DNA of 64,000 bases from Owenia fusiformis (GCA_903813345.2 CAIIXF020000010.1:31588425-31652424); one strand, 5' to 3'. Shown: positions 35,301 to 48,026, counted from the stretch's first letter. Notes: a model not told the origin generated them from the letters alone. A program made the numbers and translations.

Positions 35301-37892
35301 AGGATAACGTAACGGAAGCAACGAAAAACGACTACTTTAAAACAAAATTAGAAATTGAAAATTCAAATAAGAATGAGACATTAGCCGCTATTGTCCGATC
35401 CAAAACTAAATGGTACGAAAAGGGTGAACAAAATAGCAAATTTTTCCTATCTTTAGAACATCGTAACCATATAAATAAAACTATTCAAAAGCTAAACTGA
35501 CAATGGTACAATTATTCACGACCCAAAGGAAATCTTAAAAGAAGAAAAACGGTTTTACGAAAATTTATACACTGAAAAATTGAACGATGAAGACCTCTTA
35601 AATAACATTGATAATTTTGTACGCGGTTTGAATATTCCAAAGCTAAATGAAAATGAAAAGTTATCTTGTGAAGGTTTACTAACAGTTGAGGAATGCGCTA
35701 AATCCCTTAAAAATATGCCAAATGATAAATCGCCTGGCACTGCTGGCTTTACAACAAATTTTTACAAGTTCTTCTGGATTAATGTCAAAGATTTAGTCGT
35801 AGACAGTTTAAACTATGCTTTTGAATCTGGAGAGCTATCAATTTCCCAAAAGCAAGGCGTCATCACCTTAATTCCGAAAAAGACAAAATTAGATTATTCC
35901 TTAAAAATTGGAGGCCAATCACTCTATTGAACACCGACTATAAAATAGGTACTAAATCAATCGCTAATAGGATACGTAAAACCTTAACATCTATAATTAA
36001 TGCCGACCAATCTGCTTATGTAACGGATAGATACATAGGGGAAAATATCAGACTTATAGAAGATATATTAGAATTCACTGACCAAGGTAACATCCCTGGC
36101 TTACTTCTTCAAATTGATTTCGAAAAAGCCTTTGATTCGGTAAACTGGAATTTTATTGAGAAAGCTCTTACATTATTCAATTTTGGCGGGACGCTAATCA
36201 AATGGGTAAAAACCTTTTACAAAAATGCTCAAACATGTATAACAAATAATGGATATCATGAACTCCATAGCATCAACCGAAAGAGCCCTTCAAATTTTAA
36301 GAACCTTTTCAAAAGTTTCTGGCCTTAAGCCCAACTTTCAAAAAACAGAAGGTAGATGGTTGGGACAATTTAAAACAAATCCTCCACAAATTGTACCCAA
36401 AAGTCTTTTATCGGAAATTAAAATTAACAATGAATCTTTCTACACACTCGGAGTGTGGTTTAGCCATAATATAGACGAACGGAACGATCGTAATTTTCCC
36501 CCTAAAATCAAAGCTATAGAAAACTTATTTAAAATATGGGAATGGAGGGATCTCAGCCTAATAGGGAAAAATGTGCTCATTAAAGCTCTAGCCATTTCAA
36601 AACTTACTTACTTAGCATCAATCATACTTGTACCAAAGCAAATCATCAATAAAGTTCAAAACATGATTAACAATTTTCTGTGAAACAAAAAACCTCCACT
36701 TATCTGTAATTTCACAACTATAGGCAAAATAGAAAACGGTGGGGTCAAAAGTTTACATTTTGAGTCGCAAATAAAAGCATTACAAATTCAATGGGTAAAA
36801 AGGTTATTCCAAAGCAAACTTTGCAAATGGAAACAATATTTTTACAGTTTCTTTCCAAATCTACAGCCTGAGGCTATCTTTCAATCTAAATTTCCAGCAG
36901 AAACCTTGGCTAGATTACCATCTTTTTACTTCAGTATTATGGAAACCTGGAAATCTTTACATAATAAACAGCCATATAATAAGGAACTGGCCTTAAAGGA
37001 GTATATTTGGAACAATGATTTTATAAAAATTAATAATCGAACAGTGAGTTATGCTAATTGGATAAACAAGGGTATTCTTCAAATTAAAGACCTTGTTAAC
37101 AATAACGAATTTTTGGGGTTTGACGAATTTTCTCTTAAATACAATATCAATACACCCTTCGTTACCTTTTATGGCTTAATCCACGCAATACCACACACAT
37201 GGAAACAATTAATTAGAAATAATCCAAATGACAAGAAACTTAAAAATGAAGAACTTCAAATTAAAGATCGCACAATCAACGTCAAGGCTATTAAAACTAA
37301 AACTATCTATTGGTATCTCATAGAGGATTTATTCAAAGAACCAACTGGTAAGAAATTCCTAACTACAAAATTTAATGTCGCAGAAGAGGAATGGAAACAC
37401 ATTTTCACTTTGCCTTTTAAGACTGTACGTGAACCAAGAATACAATGTCTTCAATACAAACTCATTTTAAATCTAACGCTAAACAATAACTTTTTAACTC
37501 AAAAGAAGATCAAAAATTCAAATTTGTGCGATATATGCAATAATAACAAAATCGATGATACCGTACATTTTTATATTGAGTGCCCAAACTCTGCCAAGAT
37601 TTGGGACGAATTCAAAATTTTCTTCAATGTTGATTTAACAAATAAAGATATTATTATAGGAAAATTAGATGAAGAAAACGAGGATAAAACTAAAGCCATA
37701 AATTTTTGTATCTTGTATACAAAAAGTCTAATACATAAATCTAGACTGATTAAAACTAAAATCACCTTTATCCAAATAAAGGAAATCATAACATATAAAA
37801 TCAAAGATGAACAAAACATTGCAAATCTAAACGATATGCAAGAAACCTTCTATACGACTTGGAGATGGGTTATTGAACTATTAAGCGAATAA
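35301..37892 (+). pseudogene. LINE ORF2 remnant: reverse transcriptase without catalytic YADD
   Basis: Fragments in changing frames cover the polymerase. NMPNDKSPGTAGFTTNFYKF lies near 35710-35775. A one-base frameshift lies at about 35905-35935, inside the block for the conserved W-R-P-I-x-L-L. DFEKAFDSVNWNFIEKAL (motif A, with F-E-K-A-F-D) lies near 36115-36165. Then comes a junction near 36245-36270 where the sequence jumps from the post-A region to the block after motif C (ILRTFSKVSGLKPNFQKTEG). The YADD region is therefore deleted. A stop at 36681-36683 and a long intact C-terminal frame (36906-37892, with CDICNNNKIDDTVHFYIECP, a Cys/His motif) follow. No active enzyme can be made. Confidence 0.85.
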
Positions 37893-37907
37893 CTCTGTAT
37901 TATATTT

Positions 37908-38600
37908 AAGGTATGGAGTAGATATCATAAAACTGTGGTAACCTATGTTATTAAAGACTATTGTGCAATTGTGATGTAAACATTTGTAAATTATATTGTT
38001 TGTAAATCATCTGTACATGGAGATGAGCTGTTGAAAATAGTATCTATTTGTAAAATGTAAAATAATTATTTTATTATATATATAAGGTATGGAGTATATC
38101 ATAAAACTGTGGTAACGTATATTTTATTGAAGACCATTGTGCTATTGAGATGTAAACATTTGTAAATTATATTGTTTGGAAATCCTCTGTACATGGAGAT
38201 GAGCTGTTGAAAATAGTATCTATTTGTAAAATGTAAAATAATTATATTATTATATATATAAGGTATGGAGTATATATCATAAAACTGTGGTAACGTATAT
38301 TTTATTGAAGACCATTGTGCTATTGAGATGTAAACATTTGTAAATTATATTGTTTGGAAATCCTCTGTACATGGAGATGAGCTGTTGAAAATAGTATCTA
38401 TTTGTAAAATGTAAAATAATTATATTATTATATATATAAGGTATGGAGTATATATCATAAAACTGTGGTAACGTATATTTTATTGAAGACCATTGTGCTA
38501 TTGAGATGTAAACATTTGTAAATTATTTTGTTTGGAAATCCTCTGTTCATGGAGATGAGCTGTTGGAAATAGTATCTATTTGTAAAATGTAAAATAATTA
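37908..38600. repeat. Four tandem ~178-bp units in the LINE 3' region
   Basis: Units start at about 37908, 38083, 38260 and 38439 with AAGGTATGGAGTA. Each holds CATAAAACTGTGGTAAC and GGAGATGAGCTGTTG. Units 2 and 3 are almost identical, while unit 1 and the end of unit 4 differ slightly. Confidence 0.9.
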
Positions 38601-38825
38601 AATGAGCTTGTGTGTATATTATGTATGATGTATGTGTTAGATCCAATAAAAAAAAGACCAGAAATAACCTATACTGTATATTCCATAATACATCCCTCTA
38701 AAATGTTATATTTAGATAATGCAAACATTATTTATAGTTAGTTAGTTAGTTAAAATAGTTTATTAAAGTCACACACATATTATACAATTAAACATTATAT
38801 TTAATAAATGCACATTGTTTGCGCT

Positions 38826-39075
38826 CCCTCGGTCAATATCATATTGCCCAAGGTCAATATGATATTTTCCGAGGAATAAAACTCATATTCATTTTATCAA
38901 TTAGTCAAGGTTAAAAATAACCGGGAAACCAAAAATAGGTTAATACGCTCCAATACGATTTTTGGGGACAATACGATCTTTCATGTAATACGCTCCAATA
39001 CGATTTTTCCCGGGGACAATACGATTTATTCATGTAATACGATTCAATACGATTTTTATTCCTTCATATTTCCCT
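38826..39075. repeat. Palindromic-family remnant and AATACGAT tandem array
   Basis: 38826-38935 carries inverted GGTCAATATCATATT/AATATGATATTTTCC units and ends in AAAATAACC. 38940-39060 repeats CCAATACGATTTTT and GGGGACAATACGATTT about three times. This organisation mirrors the TATCAG array beside the hairpin family at 15.0-15.9 kb. Confidence 0.6.
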
Positions 39076-39964
39076 AGGAAAACCGTATTATTATTGAATA
39101 AAGTATTATATCACTCCGACATTACCTACTCTTATTGATTGAAGGTGTATTGGTTCAAATATACATATTTGCTGTTAACTTGCATCGCATTTAATAAACT
39201 TGAATTGTCTTAATAGACTCGACATGTTAGAGTGTGGTGAATATAAGAGTGAATAAAGCAAATGATTTAATCTTCTTCGCGCTCAGTAAATCCTTTTTGC
39301 AATTTTGAATATAACCTTAGAATTAAATTCAATGAATTGCCTCGTCGTCGTGTCGATGTTTATGTCACAGGTCTCTATTTAATTCAACAGAACAGCCAAT
39401 GTGATGATAAGTAGGAACAGGAAATGTGGTCGGCAACCATTGATTTTAGTGCCATTTTCTGAAATACAAACAAAAAACTCTTCATCTGGAAACAAAAGGA
39501 AGGATATGGCATACAACAACAGAAACCATTACGAAATATTGTTATTTTACAATATATTTTTAATACTGCATGAATTTAGTTATTTTAAAGATGCTGGGAT
39601 CACTTTCTATTTTTCCAAACTCGGTAAAGCTACGCAATGATTACTATGGTTACCTAAATCAGTTCTAACTACCTGCTACACCTTAATAGCGACTCTTTTG
39701 AGATAAAGGGGGGGATGCGTCCGAAGGCATAAGATGACGTTTCCGTAAGGCGTGCTTGGAAATACATGTGCTAGACCGTGCTAGACAAGTTGGGCCAGCC
39801 AACGTGAAACGGTGAGATCGAAAGGAGGGTAATAAAATCTCTGCGAACAACATCTCCAAATTTCATGGGGACCAGAAATCTGATATGACCTGCAGGTCGG
39901 TCTACTTGTTTTGAACATGGTGTAATCTTGGAAAATCCCAAACAGTCTTGAGAGACCGCGGAAT
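39076..39964. other. Non-coding stretch
   Basis: No exon or element recognised. The frame 39401-39640 has no splice or start support. Confidence 0.35.
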
Positions 39965-40830
39965 CATGTTTATTCAGTTGACCATCAGTGACCTTCGAAA
40001 GGTCAAAAAAGTTGATTTTTCTAATTGATTTTTTCGATTCTTTAGATATATTTAATCACAAAAACCTACTGAGTTCCAAAAAAGTAAAAGGTCAAAGGTC
40101 AAGGTTGTCTAACTAAATCACAATCTTTCACAAGTTTCTCAAATTTATCACTACAAATCAATATTTTTAGATGAAAATCAGAATATCTATTCCTCTAAAG
40201 GTTTTACACATAATAGCAATTGATTATCTATTAATATTTCACACCGGTTTTGAGATATTAGAACTCAAATACAGAAAAAATCAAATTTCGAAAATTTTCA
40301 AGGCCAAATTTAAACTTGCTCAAAATAGACCACACTTATATCATCTACAAGTTCTCAGGAACTCAATTCTGACCTTAGTCTTGACCTTTGACATTTGATC
40401 GACCTTCAGTGACCTACCAAACGAAAAAAATGATTTTTCAAATTGATTTTCTGGATTCAAATTTTGGTCTGTTTAATCATAAAAGAAATACTGAGGTCTA
40501 GAAAAGTAAAATTTGCAAGGTCAAAGGTAAAGGTCATCAAACTAAATCACAAACTTTGTTTTCTAAGTTTCTCAAAACTCGAGACTACAAATCAATATTT
40601 CTGTATGAAATTCAGGATATTTATTACTCTAAAGGTTCTTCGCATAAATTAGCAAGTAACTATCTATTAAAATTTTGCACCAGTTTTGAGATAATAGAGT
40701 TCAAAAACTGAAAAAAGGTCAAATTTTGAGAATTTTCAAGGTCAAATTTCAACTTCCTTCAAATTAAACAGATATTTGTTTAAACATCGTCTACAAGTTG
40801 CCTAGATTTCATATATGACCTTGGATTTGA
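39965..40830. repeat. Two ~425-bp tandem units rich in AGGTCA
   Basis: Segments at about 39995-40400 and 40430-40800 are direct, diverged copies sharing AATTGATTTT, AAATCACAA.CTTT, AAGTTTCTCAAA, CTACAAATCAATATTT and CAC..GTTTTGAGAT. Each has several GGTCAAAGGTCA or TGACCTTTGAC motifs. It is probably satellite-like; the frames over it are spurious. Confidence 0.65.
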
Positions 40831-41435
40831 GATTTAAACTTCGACTGGCCTTCTCAAAAAATGCTACGGGGCCTCCGTAAGATTGCTTGCATATTAAGAT
40901 TATCTTACTATCGAGGTTTAATAAAAAATTGTTGTCAAATCCTTTTTCGGACAAACAATTTGAAACTGATGCACTGCTAATCCTCTCGTTCAACATTTTC
41001 TGGTAAATACAAATATTTTGTATATAATTCAAAAAATATCAGGACGAAATCTCCCCATTGAGTCAAATATCGGATTTTTGAATGATGACGTTATTAATCA
41101 TCTCCGTAACTTTAGAATTAAATACGACTACAATGTACAATACGGAGTTTGGAGAAATGCAATTTAAATCTCCGCATCTTTCTCGTAACTTTCTAAATTC
41201 TTAGGAAATCAAATATACATTTGTCACCTGATAATATTTCAAAAACATAATTAGTCATGTTACAAATAAAAGACTACCTGTAGATTGACATTGGCACTTT
41301 AAACATTCTCCCAATGTACCTCAGGACTCGATATGAATAGAATATTCTTCATTCTTGACCAGATCATTTTATTTACAAAGACGCTTATATTACATCGATG
41401 TCTAATTTGAATAAAAACAAATGAAACCGTTTTAC

Positions 41436-41588
41436 CAGGTGTCGTCACTTTACGTGTCGTCACATCTTGTTGCGCAATGCCGTTGCAATGGTCTGAAGCG
41501 CAAAAGCATGCACTTGTTTTATTGCCACTAATACATCCGCTTATACTGGCCATAGTACACCCACGATTGTAAACCTTCTCACCATTCA
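41436..41588 (-). CDS. Ly6-B exon 3: end of the Ly6 domain
   Basis: After the acceptor GTGTATTTTAG, in phase with exon 2 (T|TG). It encodes NGEKVYNRGCTMASISGCIS and then ACFCASDHCNG, equivalent to CFCKTDNCNG of Ly6-A, and a threonine-rich linker (QQDVTTRKVTTPG). Unlike Ly6-A no hydrophobic tail follows. A donor CCTG|GTAAAAC suggests an additional exon that I could not find. The upstream in-frame extension to 41745 is intron sequence. Confidence 0.75.
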
Positions 41589-42211
41589 CTAAAATACACG
41601 ATGATAGCATTTCAGGAGTAACACTACTGACCATAAATTGTAATTTGAGATTAAACTCCCACTGGTACCCCACTCGATTACGCCTGTTTCCGAGACGGAC
41701 AGTCTCGGTAACAAAATGTCGGAACCTCGAAAATACAATCTGCACTTTTTACCCATTCCGTTAACGTAACAACAGTGAGGTATTTAATCGATGATTCCTT
41801 TGTCATCTGGACTATTTGTTCGCAAACATGTACATTTCTTAAACATACTGACACGCGTCTGTGATAAAAAAAAATCGTACGTTCGAGGTTCCGACATTTT
41901 ATTACGGTAACCGGCGTGTTCGAGTGGATAACCAGTGATTTGCTAGATAATAAACTAAATTAGCTATGCGTATATATCCATTTAAAAAGGCTTCAGACAT
42001 TTTCTAGACATCTCAGCCACGCCATCATCTTCCAAATTTTCTTTTTTTAAGTTTTGTTTGTACCAGCTGATTGGCAGAAAATCATCGCCACTTGTTATTT
42101 TTGACTTTTTGAAATCAATTATAAAAAATACAAATTCATTGACTTTCGGCTTTGGTACATTATTACATTTGACCATTGTTTACCAGTAAATAATACGAAT
42201 GTAAGTCTTAC
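41589..42211. other. Ly6-B intron 2 with a small inverted-repeat element
   Basis: Two inverted segments, GTAACAAAATGTCGGAACCT (about 41708-41735) and its near complement around 41880-41912, bound a MITE-like insertion of about 200 bp. The 64-codon minus frame at 42176-41982 is intron read-through without exon signals. Confidence 0.55.
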
Positions 42212-42430
42212 ATGTTGATGTTATCGTCATGCATTTTATATTGTCGCCCTCACAACATGTATCATTCACAACTTGTTCATTCATTTTAGCTAGTTCAGCA
42301 GCGGAAAATGAAAAACGTGTGCCTCCTATTCTTCCTTGGCACGTCCCGATTTTTGGACGTAAGCCAAAGTTGTCATCTGTGCAATTAGCATCCATTTTAC
42401 TGTTGCAGTTGAAACATTTTAAGCAATGCC
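42212..42430 (-). CDS. Ly6-B exon 2: first half of the Ly6/uPAR domain
   Basis: Between the acceptor ATGTTGTAG and the donor ACAT|GTAAGA. It encodes HCLKCFNCNSKMDANCTDDN, FGLRPKIGTCQGRIGG and NDTCCEGDNIKCMTITST. The cysteine spacing matches Ly6-A and Ly6-C; the DDNFGLRPK block is identical to Ly6-A. The gene is compact (about 2 kb) compared with Ly6-A. Confidence 0.85.
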
Positions 42431-42564
42431 CTACAACATATGTCGCACTTATACTGTATTAATTTGATTAATTAATTTCTGTTCTCTGATAAGCTTTTAT
42501 TCAGTGTTCTGCCACAAACAAATCTTTTTTTAATTGTTTTGTAGAATAAATACAAATCGAAGAA

Positions 42565-42646
42565 CGTGGTTTTTTGCATAGAAACACTAACCCACACAAA
42601 AAATAAATTGTGTGGATTTCTTAGTGTTTCTATGCAAAATACCACG
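42565..42646. repeat. Strong hairpin in Ly6-B intron 1
   Basis: TTGCATAGAAACACTAA (left) pairs with TTAGTGTTTCTATGCAAAA (right), extended by CGTGGT/ACCACG outside and CCACACA/TGTGTGG inside. About 35 paired bases around a short loop. Small foldback/MITE is the simplest reading. Confidence 0.75.
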
Positions 42647-43222
42647 CTCCGTCACAGCGGACAAATTTTTCTGTACCAGCCAGTGACATTGCCCGATCAA
42701 AACATTTTTTACGCAGAGCAATGACGTCGTAACCAATTCGTTAACTAAATCAACACGATTTGGACAAATCAGAGGTGTACGTGAATCTCAATACAGGTTT
42801 ACATTATAAGCGCACGTCATCTTTGAACTCTGGAGTTAATCCTACCCCCTGCCGTGATAACTTGCTACTTGATAACTACATAATTTTCAGAGAAACTAAA
42901 AAAGGCACACACATAAGATGAAACTGACGTAAATATACTGTATGGCAATACAGAAGTTTATATGAAAGCTTATATAACAATACTAAACTCGTCAATAGAT
43001 TGGTTATAAGTATTGATTATAAGTATTCATCATTTTATTTTCTTATGTTTTTTTTCACAAAACATCAAAAATTATTTGACGCTCGTTCAATTGAAGAAAG
43101 AACATGCCTTTGGCCGTGCCTTGACATATTGTAATTGTCTAAGTGATAAGATACTGCAATAAAAACCATATGATTCTCGGAGGCGAAAAGGCAATAATAG
43201 GCTAATAGAAATGCTGTTTTAC

Positions 43223-43333
43223 CATATGCAGCGAATGCAACTACTAGTATCAAGGCTAGAATAGTTGACGGCATATTGCTTTGTAGAACAACTTCAACTT
43301 GAATGCAGTGGTGGAGGATCAAAGTTGGTTTAA
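43223..43333 (-). CDS. Ly6-B exon 1: 5' UTR and signal peptide
   Basis: After the acceptor GTTTTGTTTTAG. ATG at 43274-43272 gives MPSTILALILVVAFAAYG, then the donor G|GTAAAAC. The preceding in-frame ATG at 43322 lies in UTR sequence shared with paralogues that lack it, so the downstream start is preferred. Phase 1 fits exon 2 at 42430. Confidence 0.8.
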
Positions 43334-43339
43334 CTAAAA

Positions 43340-44628
43340 CAAAACATCATTAGTCAATATTGTACACGTCCATGTCATTTTGCTTGTAAAATACAAAAAT
43401 GTTTGGCCATCCTATACAGACTGAGCATGTAGAAAATGTTTGGTGTCGATATCATAAGCGCTTGGTGCGGTCACTTTTATTTTCGTCTTTTTGATACTGT
43501 ACTCGCACTAATATTTGACGCTATTTTATTTCGCGTTTTGTGATTTTGACATTTTTTGCATATGCGTCATTTACGATAGCTGATATATCACATTTCTTAT
43601 TTTCTATAAAAATCTGCAATTTTGATGGGCCTGTTATGATGGTATATTTTGGAAAATCGGGGAACCGAAATTTAAAACACAATTATGGCGATAATTTTGA
43701 ATGAAAAATATAATTATATTCTAGGATTTTGTGGGCAGCATTATTGAATCTATATATCATGTCCTTTCGTAGCTTTAGGAAGATCCTAATTAATTGATTA
43801 ATTAATTAATTAATTAATTAATTCGGAGGAAACCACTTATTAGACATCAGAGGGAATGTTAGTTTAAAACACCAATAGAAATACTAATAATCCATCTTCT
43901 CTTCGATATGACTGCTCTTTGAAAGAAACGCAATACGTTAACCAAAGTGTTTACATTTTCGGATTAGAAGGGTTTATTCGTTTTGAAGCGGTGTATGTAT
44001 TGAACATTTCGTGCGATACAAAAATTGTTTTTTAAATGATTTTCCTAATTTTTTTCGAATTGACTGTCTCATTGCTTCAGTAATCTTGATTGATCAATCG
44101 GTCTGTTGGCCTCGGGTGCGGCAGGTCGCGGGTTCGATTTTTGAAGGAATATATCTGTTTTTACTTTTTTGGGGTTGTAGGGCCGTTTGTTATTACGACA
44201 TAAAAATCAGAACTTTGTTTTTCTTCTAAAATTCCATCTTAAAGCTGTGTTCAAGAAAAATAAGCAATATTTTAAAAATTTGCCATATGGTAATGATAAA
44301 CTGTTAAATTGTTACTAAGGTAACACACAGAGTTCATGATGTTCGAGGTAATATAAAGTTAAGAGCCCCGTATGCGTTTAGATTTACGGTGTATGTCCTC
44401 TATAATGAATAAAAATTAGAATGTAAATGTTAACCTTTTTGACCCCTTGTGATGACAGGTATTTTTCGACCCGAAAACCGGAGATTTCTTCATAAAAGTT
44501 ATGGATTTGCATAATCCAGGACATATGCAACTCCTTAATTAGATACTACAGATTTTTCATATTCCGGAGTCATGTCATGAACTTCATGTACTAATCCCTT
44601 TACGGTTTTGTCATTTACTTTACTATCC
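43340..44628. other. Intergenic, with (TTAA)n microsatellite and a tRNA-like relic
   Basis: TTAATTAATTAATTAATTAA-type microsatellite at about 43785-43823. At 44085-44146 a plus-strand tRNA-like relic has TCGGTCTGTTGGCC and the B-box-like GGTCGCGGGTTCGATTT, related to 22811-22898. No gene seen. Confidence 0.5.
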
Positions 44629-46682
44629 CAGGCCCGTCAGATGGGGGGGTGCGATGGGTGCGACCGCACCCCCCTTTGACACCCCCCAAAAAAAATTTAA
44701 AAATTAAAAAAAAAAATTTTGAAAAATATTTTTTTGTAATTATTTTTCATCATCTCATACACTTTTAGAGTGCCCAGAAAGCATCAAATAGCATCTTAAA
44801 ATTGTAAAATTTTCTAGAGGGAGTGGGTCACCGCTCACACCCCCTCAATACAATGGAAAATTTATACAATGAATTTATTTTATGTATTGTCTCAGACACT
44901 TTTAAAGTGCCCAAGTGCCCAGACTTCATAACATAGCTCCTTGATATAGTCAATGTTTCTGGTGGGGGACAAACACTTGCTCCCCTTCGGGATCCCCACC
45001 CCACCCCACCTCCCCCTCTGGCACCCTCGGCCCTCGCCCCCTGGACACCCCTCCAAAAAATTGAAAAAAATGTGATTTTCTCAAATTTTTAATTGACTCA
45101 TACACTTTGAAAGTGCCCAGAGAGCACTAAATAGCGTTTTAAAATTGTAAAACTTTCTAGGGGGAGTCGGCCCCCCCTCACACCCAAAGCAAAATTGAAA
45201 AGTTCTGAATTTATTTTATGCATCATCTCAGACACATGTAAAGTGCCCAGACATCATCAAATAGCACCTTGATATAGTCAATGATTCTGGGAGACTAACA
45301 CTTTCTCGCCCTCTTGCATCCCCACCCCACCTCCCCCTCTGGCACCCCCTCCCCCTTTGACAACCCCCAAAATATTGTGATTTTTTCAAATTTTTTATTG
45401 AGTCATACACTTCGAAAGTGTTCAGAAAGCACCAAATAGCATCTTAAAATTGTAAAATTTTCCAGGGAAGTAGGCCACCCCTCACATCCCCCACAAAAAA
45501 TTCTGAATTTATTTCATGCATTGTCTCAGACACTTTTAAAGTGCCCAGACTTCATCAAATAGCACCTTGATATGGTCAATGTTTCTGGGGACAGATATTG
45601 GGGAAAAACATTTGCTGGCCCTCTGGCACCCTAACCTCACCTCCCCCTCTGGCATCCCCCCTCTGGCATCCCCCCTCTGGCATCCCCCCTCTGGCATCCC
45701 CCTTTGACACCCCTAAAAATTGAAAAAATGTAATTGTTTTTTCAATTTTTTTTCGATTGACTCATACACTTTAAAAGTGCCCAGAAGCACCAAATATCAT
45801 CTTAAAATTGTAAAATTTTCTAGGAGAGTTGACCACCCCTCACATCCCCCACAAAACAATTGAAAAAATTCTGAATTTCATGTATTGTCTCAGACATTTT
45901 TAAAGTGCCCAGACATCATCAAATGGCACCTTGATATGGTCACTGTTTCTTGGGAACAACCCCTTAATGCTCCCCCTCTAACACTCCACCCCACTTCACC
46001 CTTTCATTCTCTTTTTTATCGACGACTCATTCACTTTAAAAGTGCCCAGAAAGCACCAAATGGCATCTCAAAAGTGTAACATTTTCTAAGGGGAGTGGGT
46101 CACTCCTCACAAGTTTGGAAGTTGCATTTGTTAATTTTAAACGCTTTAATTTTAAATTTAAAGTGCCTAGAAGTCACCAAGTGACATAATGAAATCATAA
46201 AAACATAAAAATTTCTGGCAGCCAACCCCAAAAACAAAAGCATTCATTTACTCAAACACATTAAAAGTGCTCAGAATTAACCAGACAGCATCTTGAATTT
46301 GTTAAATTTTCCTTGCTGCCCCCCTAAGAAGAAAATGATTGAAAAAATCTGAATTTCTTATAAATAGATTCTGTTTCAATTAAAACACCTTGAAAGGATC
46401 CAGAAATCACTGAATGTGATCTTGAACTGGTAAAAGTTCTCGGGCATTTATGCCCTTCTAGTACACCCTCCCCCTGTTCCAGTATTTCTCCAAGTTGCTC
46501 ATACAATATTTAGTCTAAAAACAATACGAAAACAATAAAATACTACAAAATATAGGGAGTAACCGACCCCCCCCCCCCCCTTTGACTTACGCAATTTGAT
46601 TTACGCGGCAAAAAATTGACAATTTTATTTTCTCTTTAGTTAAAACCGCACCCCCCTTGGAGAAAAGTGTCTTACGGGCCTG
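44629..46682. mobile_element. TIR element (CAGGCCCGT ends) composed mostly of ~350-bp internal repeats
   Basis: CAGGCCCGT at the left and ACGGGCCTG at the right, flanked by TATCC (44624-44628 and 46683-46687). Subterminal GGTGCGACCGCACCCCCC and AAACCGCACCCCCC are also inverted/related. The interior repeats a unit of about 300-360 bp at least five times, recognised by AAAGTGCCCAGA, CACC.AATAGCATCTTAAAATTG and C-rich CCCACCCCACCTCCCCCTCT segments. No transposase frame. The short target duplication does not settle the superfamily. Confidence 0.75.
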
Positions 46683-46687
46683 TATCC

Positions 46688-48026
46688 TATTTTACTATAT
46701 GCATATGACCTATCACTAATGTCCTGTACAATATTCTAGTAATGAAATGATAACTATCTCTAATGATATATATCTGGTAATAAAAGAAAAGCATATTTTC
46801 AGTGTGGTAACAAGCTAAATACTTACATGTTTGTACGTGTGTGTGTTGTGCAAATGCAACTGCGATGCATTTAACATGCGTTCATGTTTGTCACAATTGA
46901 ATTATTTCTTTGACATCTATAGTTGTATACTGATGAAAATGATATTAGATTTTTATGTTTTCAAAAGGTATGATAAATTACCAACAAGGAAGCAAATAGT
47001 GAAATATTTTACTTGCGTCAAATTCTGATTGGTTAAATTTAAGTTAAAGTTAGTGTCCGTTAAATTTAGTAAGGCACAATGAAAAGCAATGAAAGGAAGA
47101 GGTTTTGTGTTTCAATTCATCGTTTTATTATATGCACAGTATGACCTAAAGCTGCAAAGTGAACTGCATAATGTAACACAGTAGAGCTTCTTCTCCATTC
47201 ATGTTGTTTAAATTTTGATTATAACAGGGAGTTAACAAATCTCAAATATCAGGTCCATTTCGAGGTCGAAATTTTTGCAAAAGTAACTGTTGCGTTGCGC
47301 TTGATTTTAAGTACCAAAGTAATATACATAGTCGAAAGTATTATACTCCGAAATATCGCATGCACTACTATCTTATTTTCTGAGATATACCTTGATATAT
47401 TAAGGGAGGTAAAACTGTAAATTTTGCTGGATAAACCTCCGTTACTTATGATATTATTTGATCTAATCAATATTATAAAACTTGTAATAACTTACTCGTT
47501 CTCAAAATGAAAGGTACTGACTGTTTTACATGGAAAATGTCGTTGTTTGAGTAACAGCATATTTTTACAGGCTTGCTTTGGTGTTTTTCAATTACCCGCC
47601 GTGTCAGACTTTATCTCTGACGTCAGTTATACGCGATATATGTTATTTATGTGCTATTTTCGTACTTTCATTTATTTACTGCAAAAGAAAATTTAAGCTA
47701 CGTTCATTCTGTTTGCACACAGTGTAAACCAGTGCCGTAACGTTATGTAAAACACAGTGACACGTAGATTTGTGTGATAGCTATTTTTGCCAACTCGTTC
47801 ATTAGCATTATTTATTCCGTCTACGTGGCCAACGTATCCAAGCAGTTCAATAACGTCCTTAATCAGTTTAAACCCGTTGATATGTAGTTCTACCTAGTTT
47901 CGATTGCAGTACGACCGGCTCATCTCAAGTACGTTGTCACTCGTTCTGATTGCAGAAACGTCACCAGAAAATGTTGATCATGCTCTGGGGTCTGGAGGAC
48001 CTACCCGTTCGAGTACGTTCTAACAC
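46688..48026. other. Intergenic, nothing recognised
   Basis: No exon supported. Base composition becomes more balanced towards 47800-48060, but no frame is convincing. Confidence 0.35.

Larger units (their letters stand above)
35301..38655 (+). mobile_element. 5'-truncated non-LTR retrotransposon (L1/Tx1-like) with 14-bp target duplication
   Basis: GACCAGAAATAACC at 35287-35300 and 38656-38669 flanks the copy exactly. The right end carries a short A tail (CCAATAAAAAAAA). The 5' part is missing: the copy starts in the linker before the reverse transcriptase (KWYEKGEQNSKFFLSLEHRN). The 3' region after the last stop (37890-37892) contains four tandem units of 175-179 bp. This is a textbook target-primed insertion, later mutated. 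Confidence 0.9.

Noticed and set aside
41299-41745. Single-exon 148-codon gene
   Set aside because: Only 41588-41436 is supported as exon 3 of Ly6-B by acceptor, donor and similarity; the rest is intron read-through.
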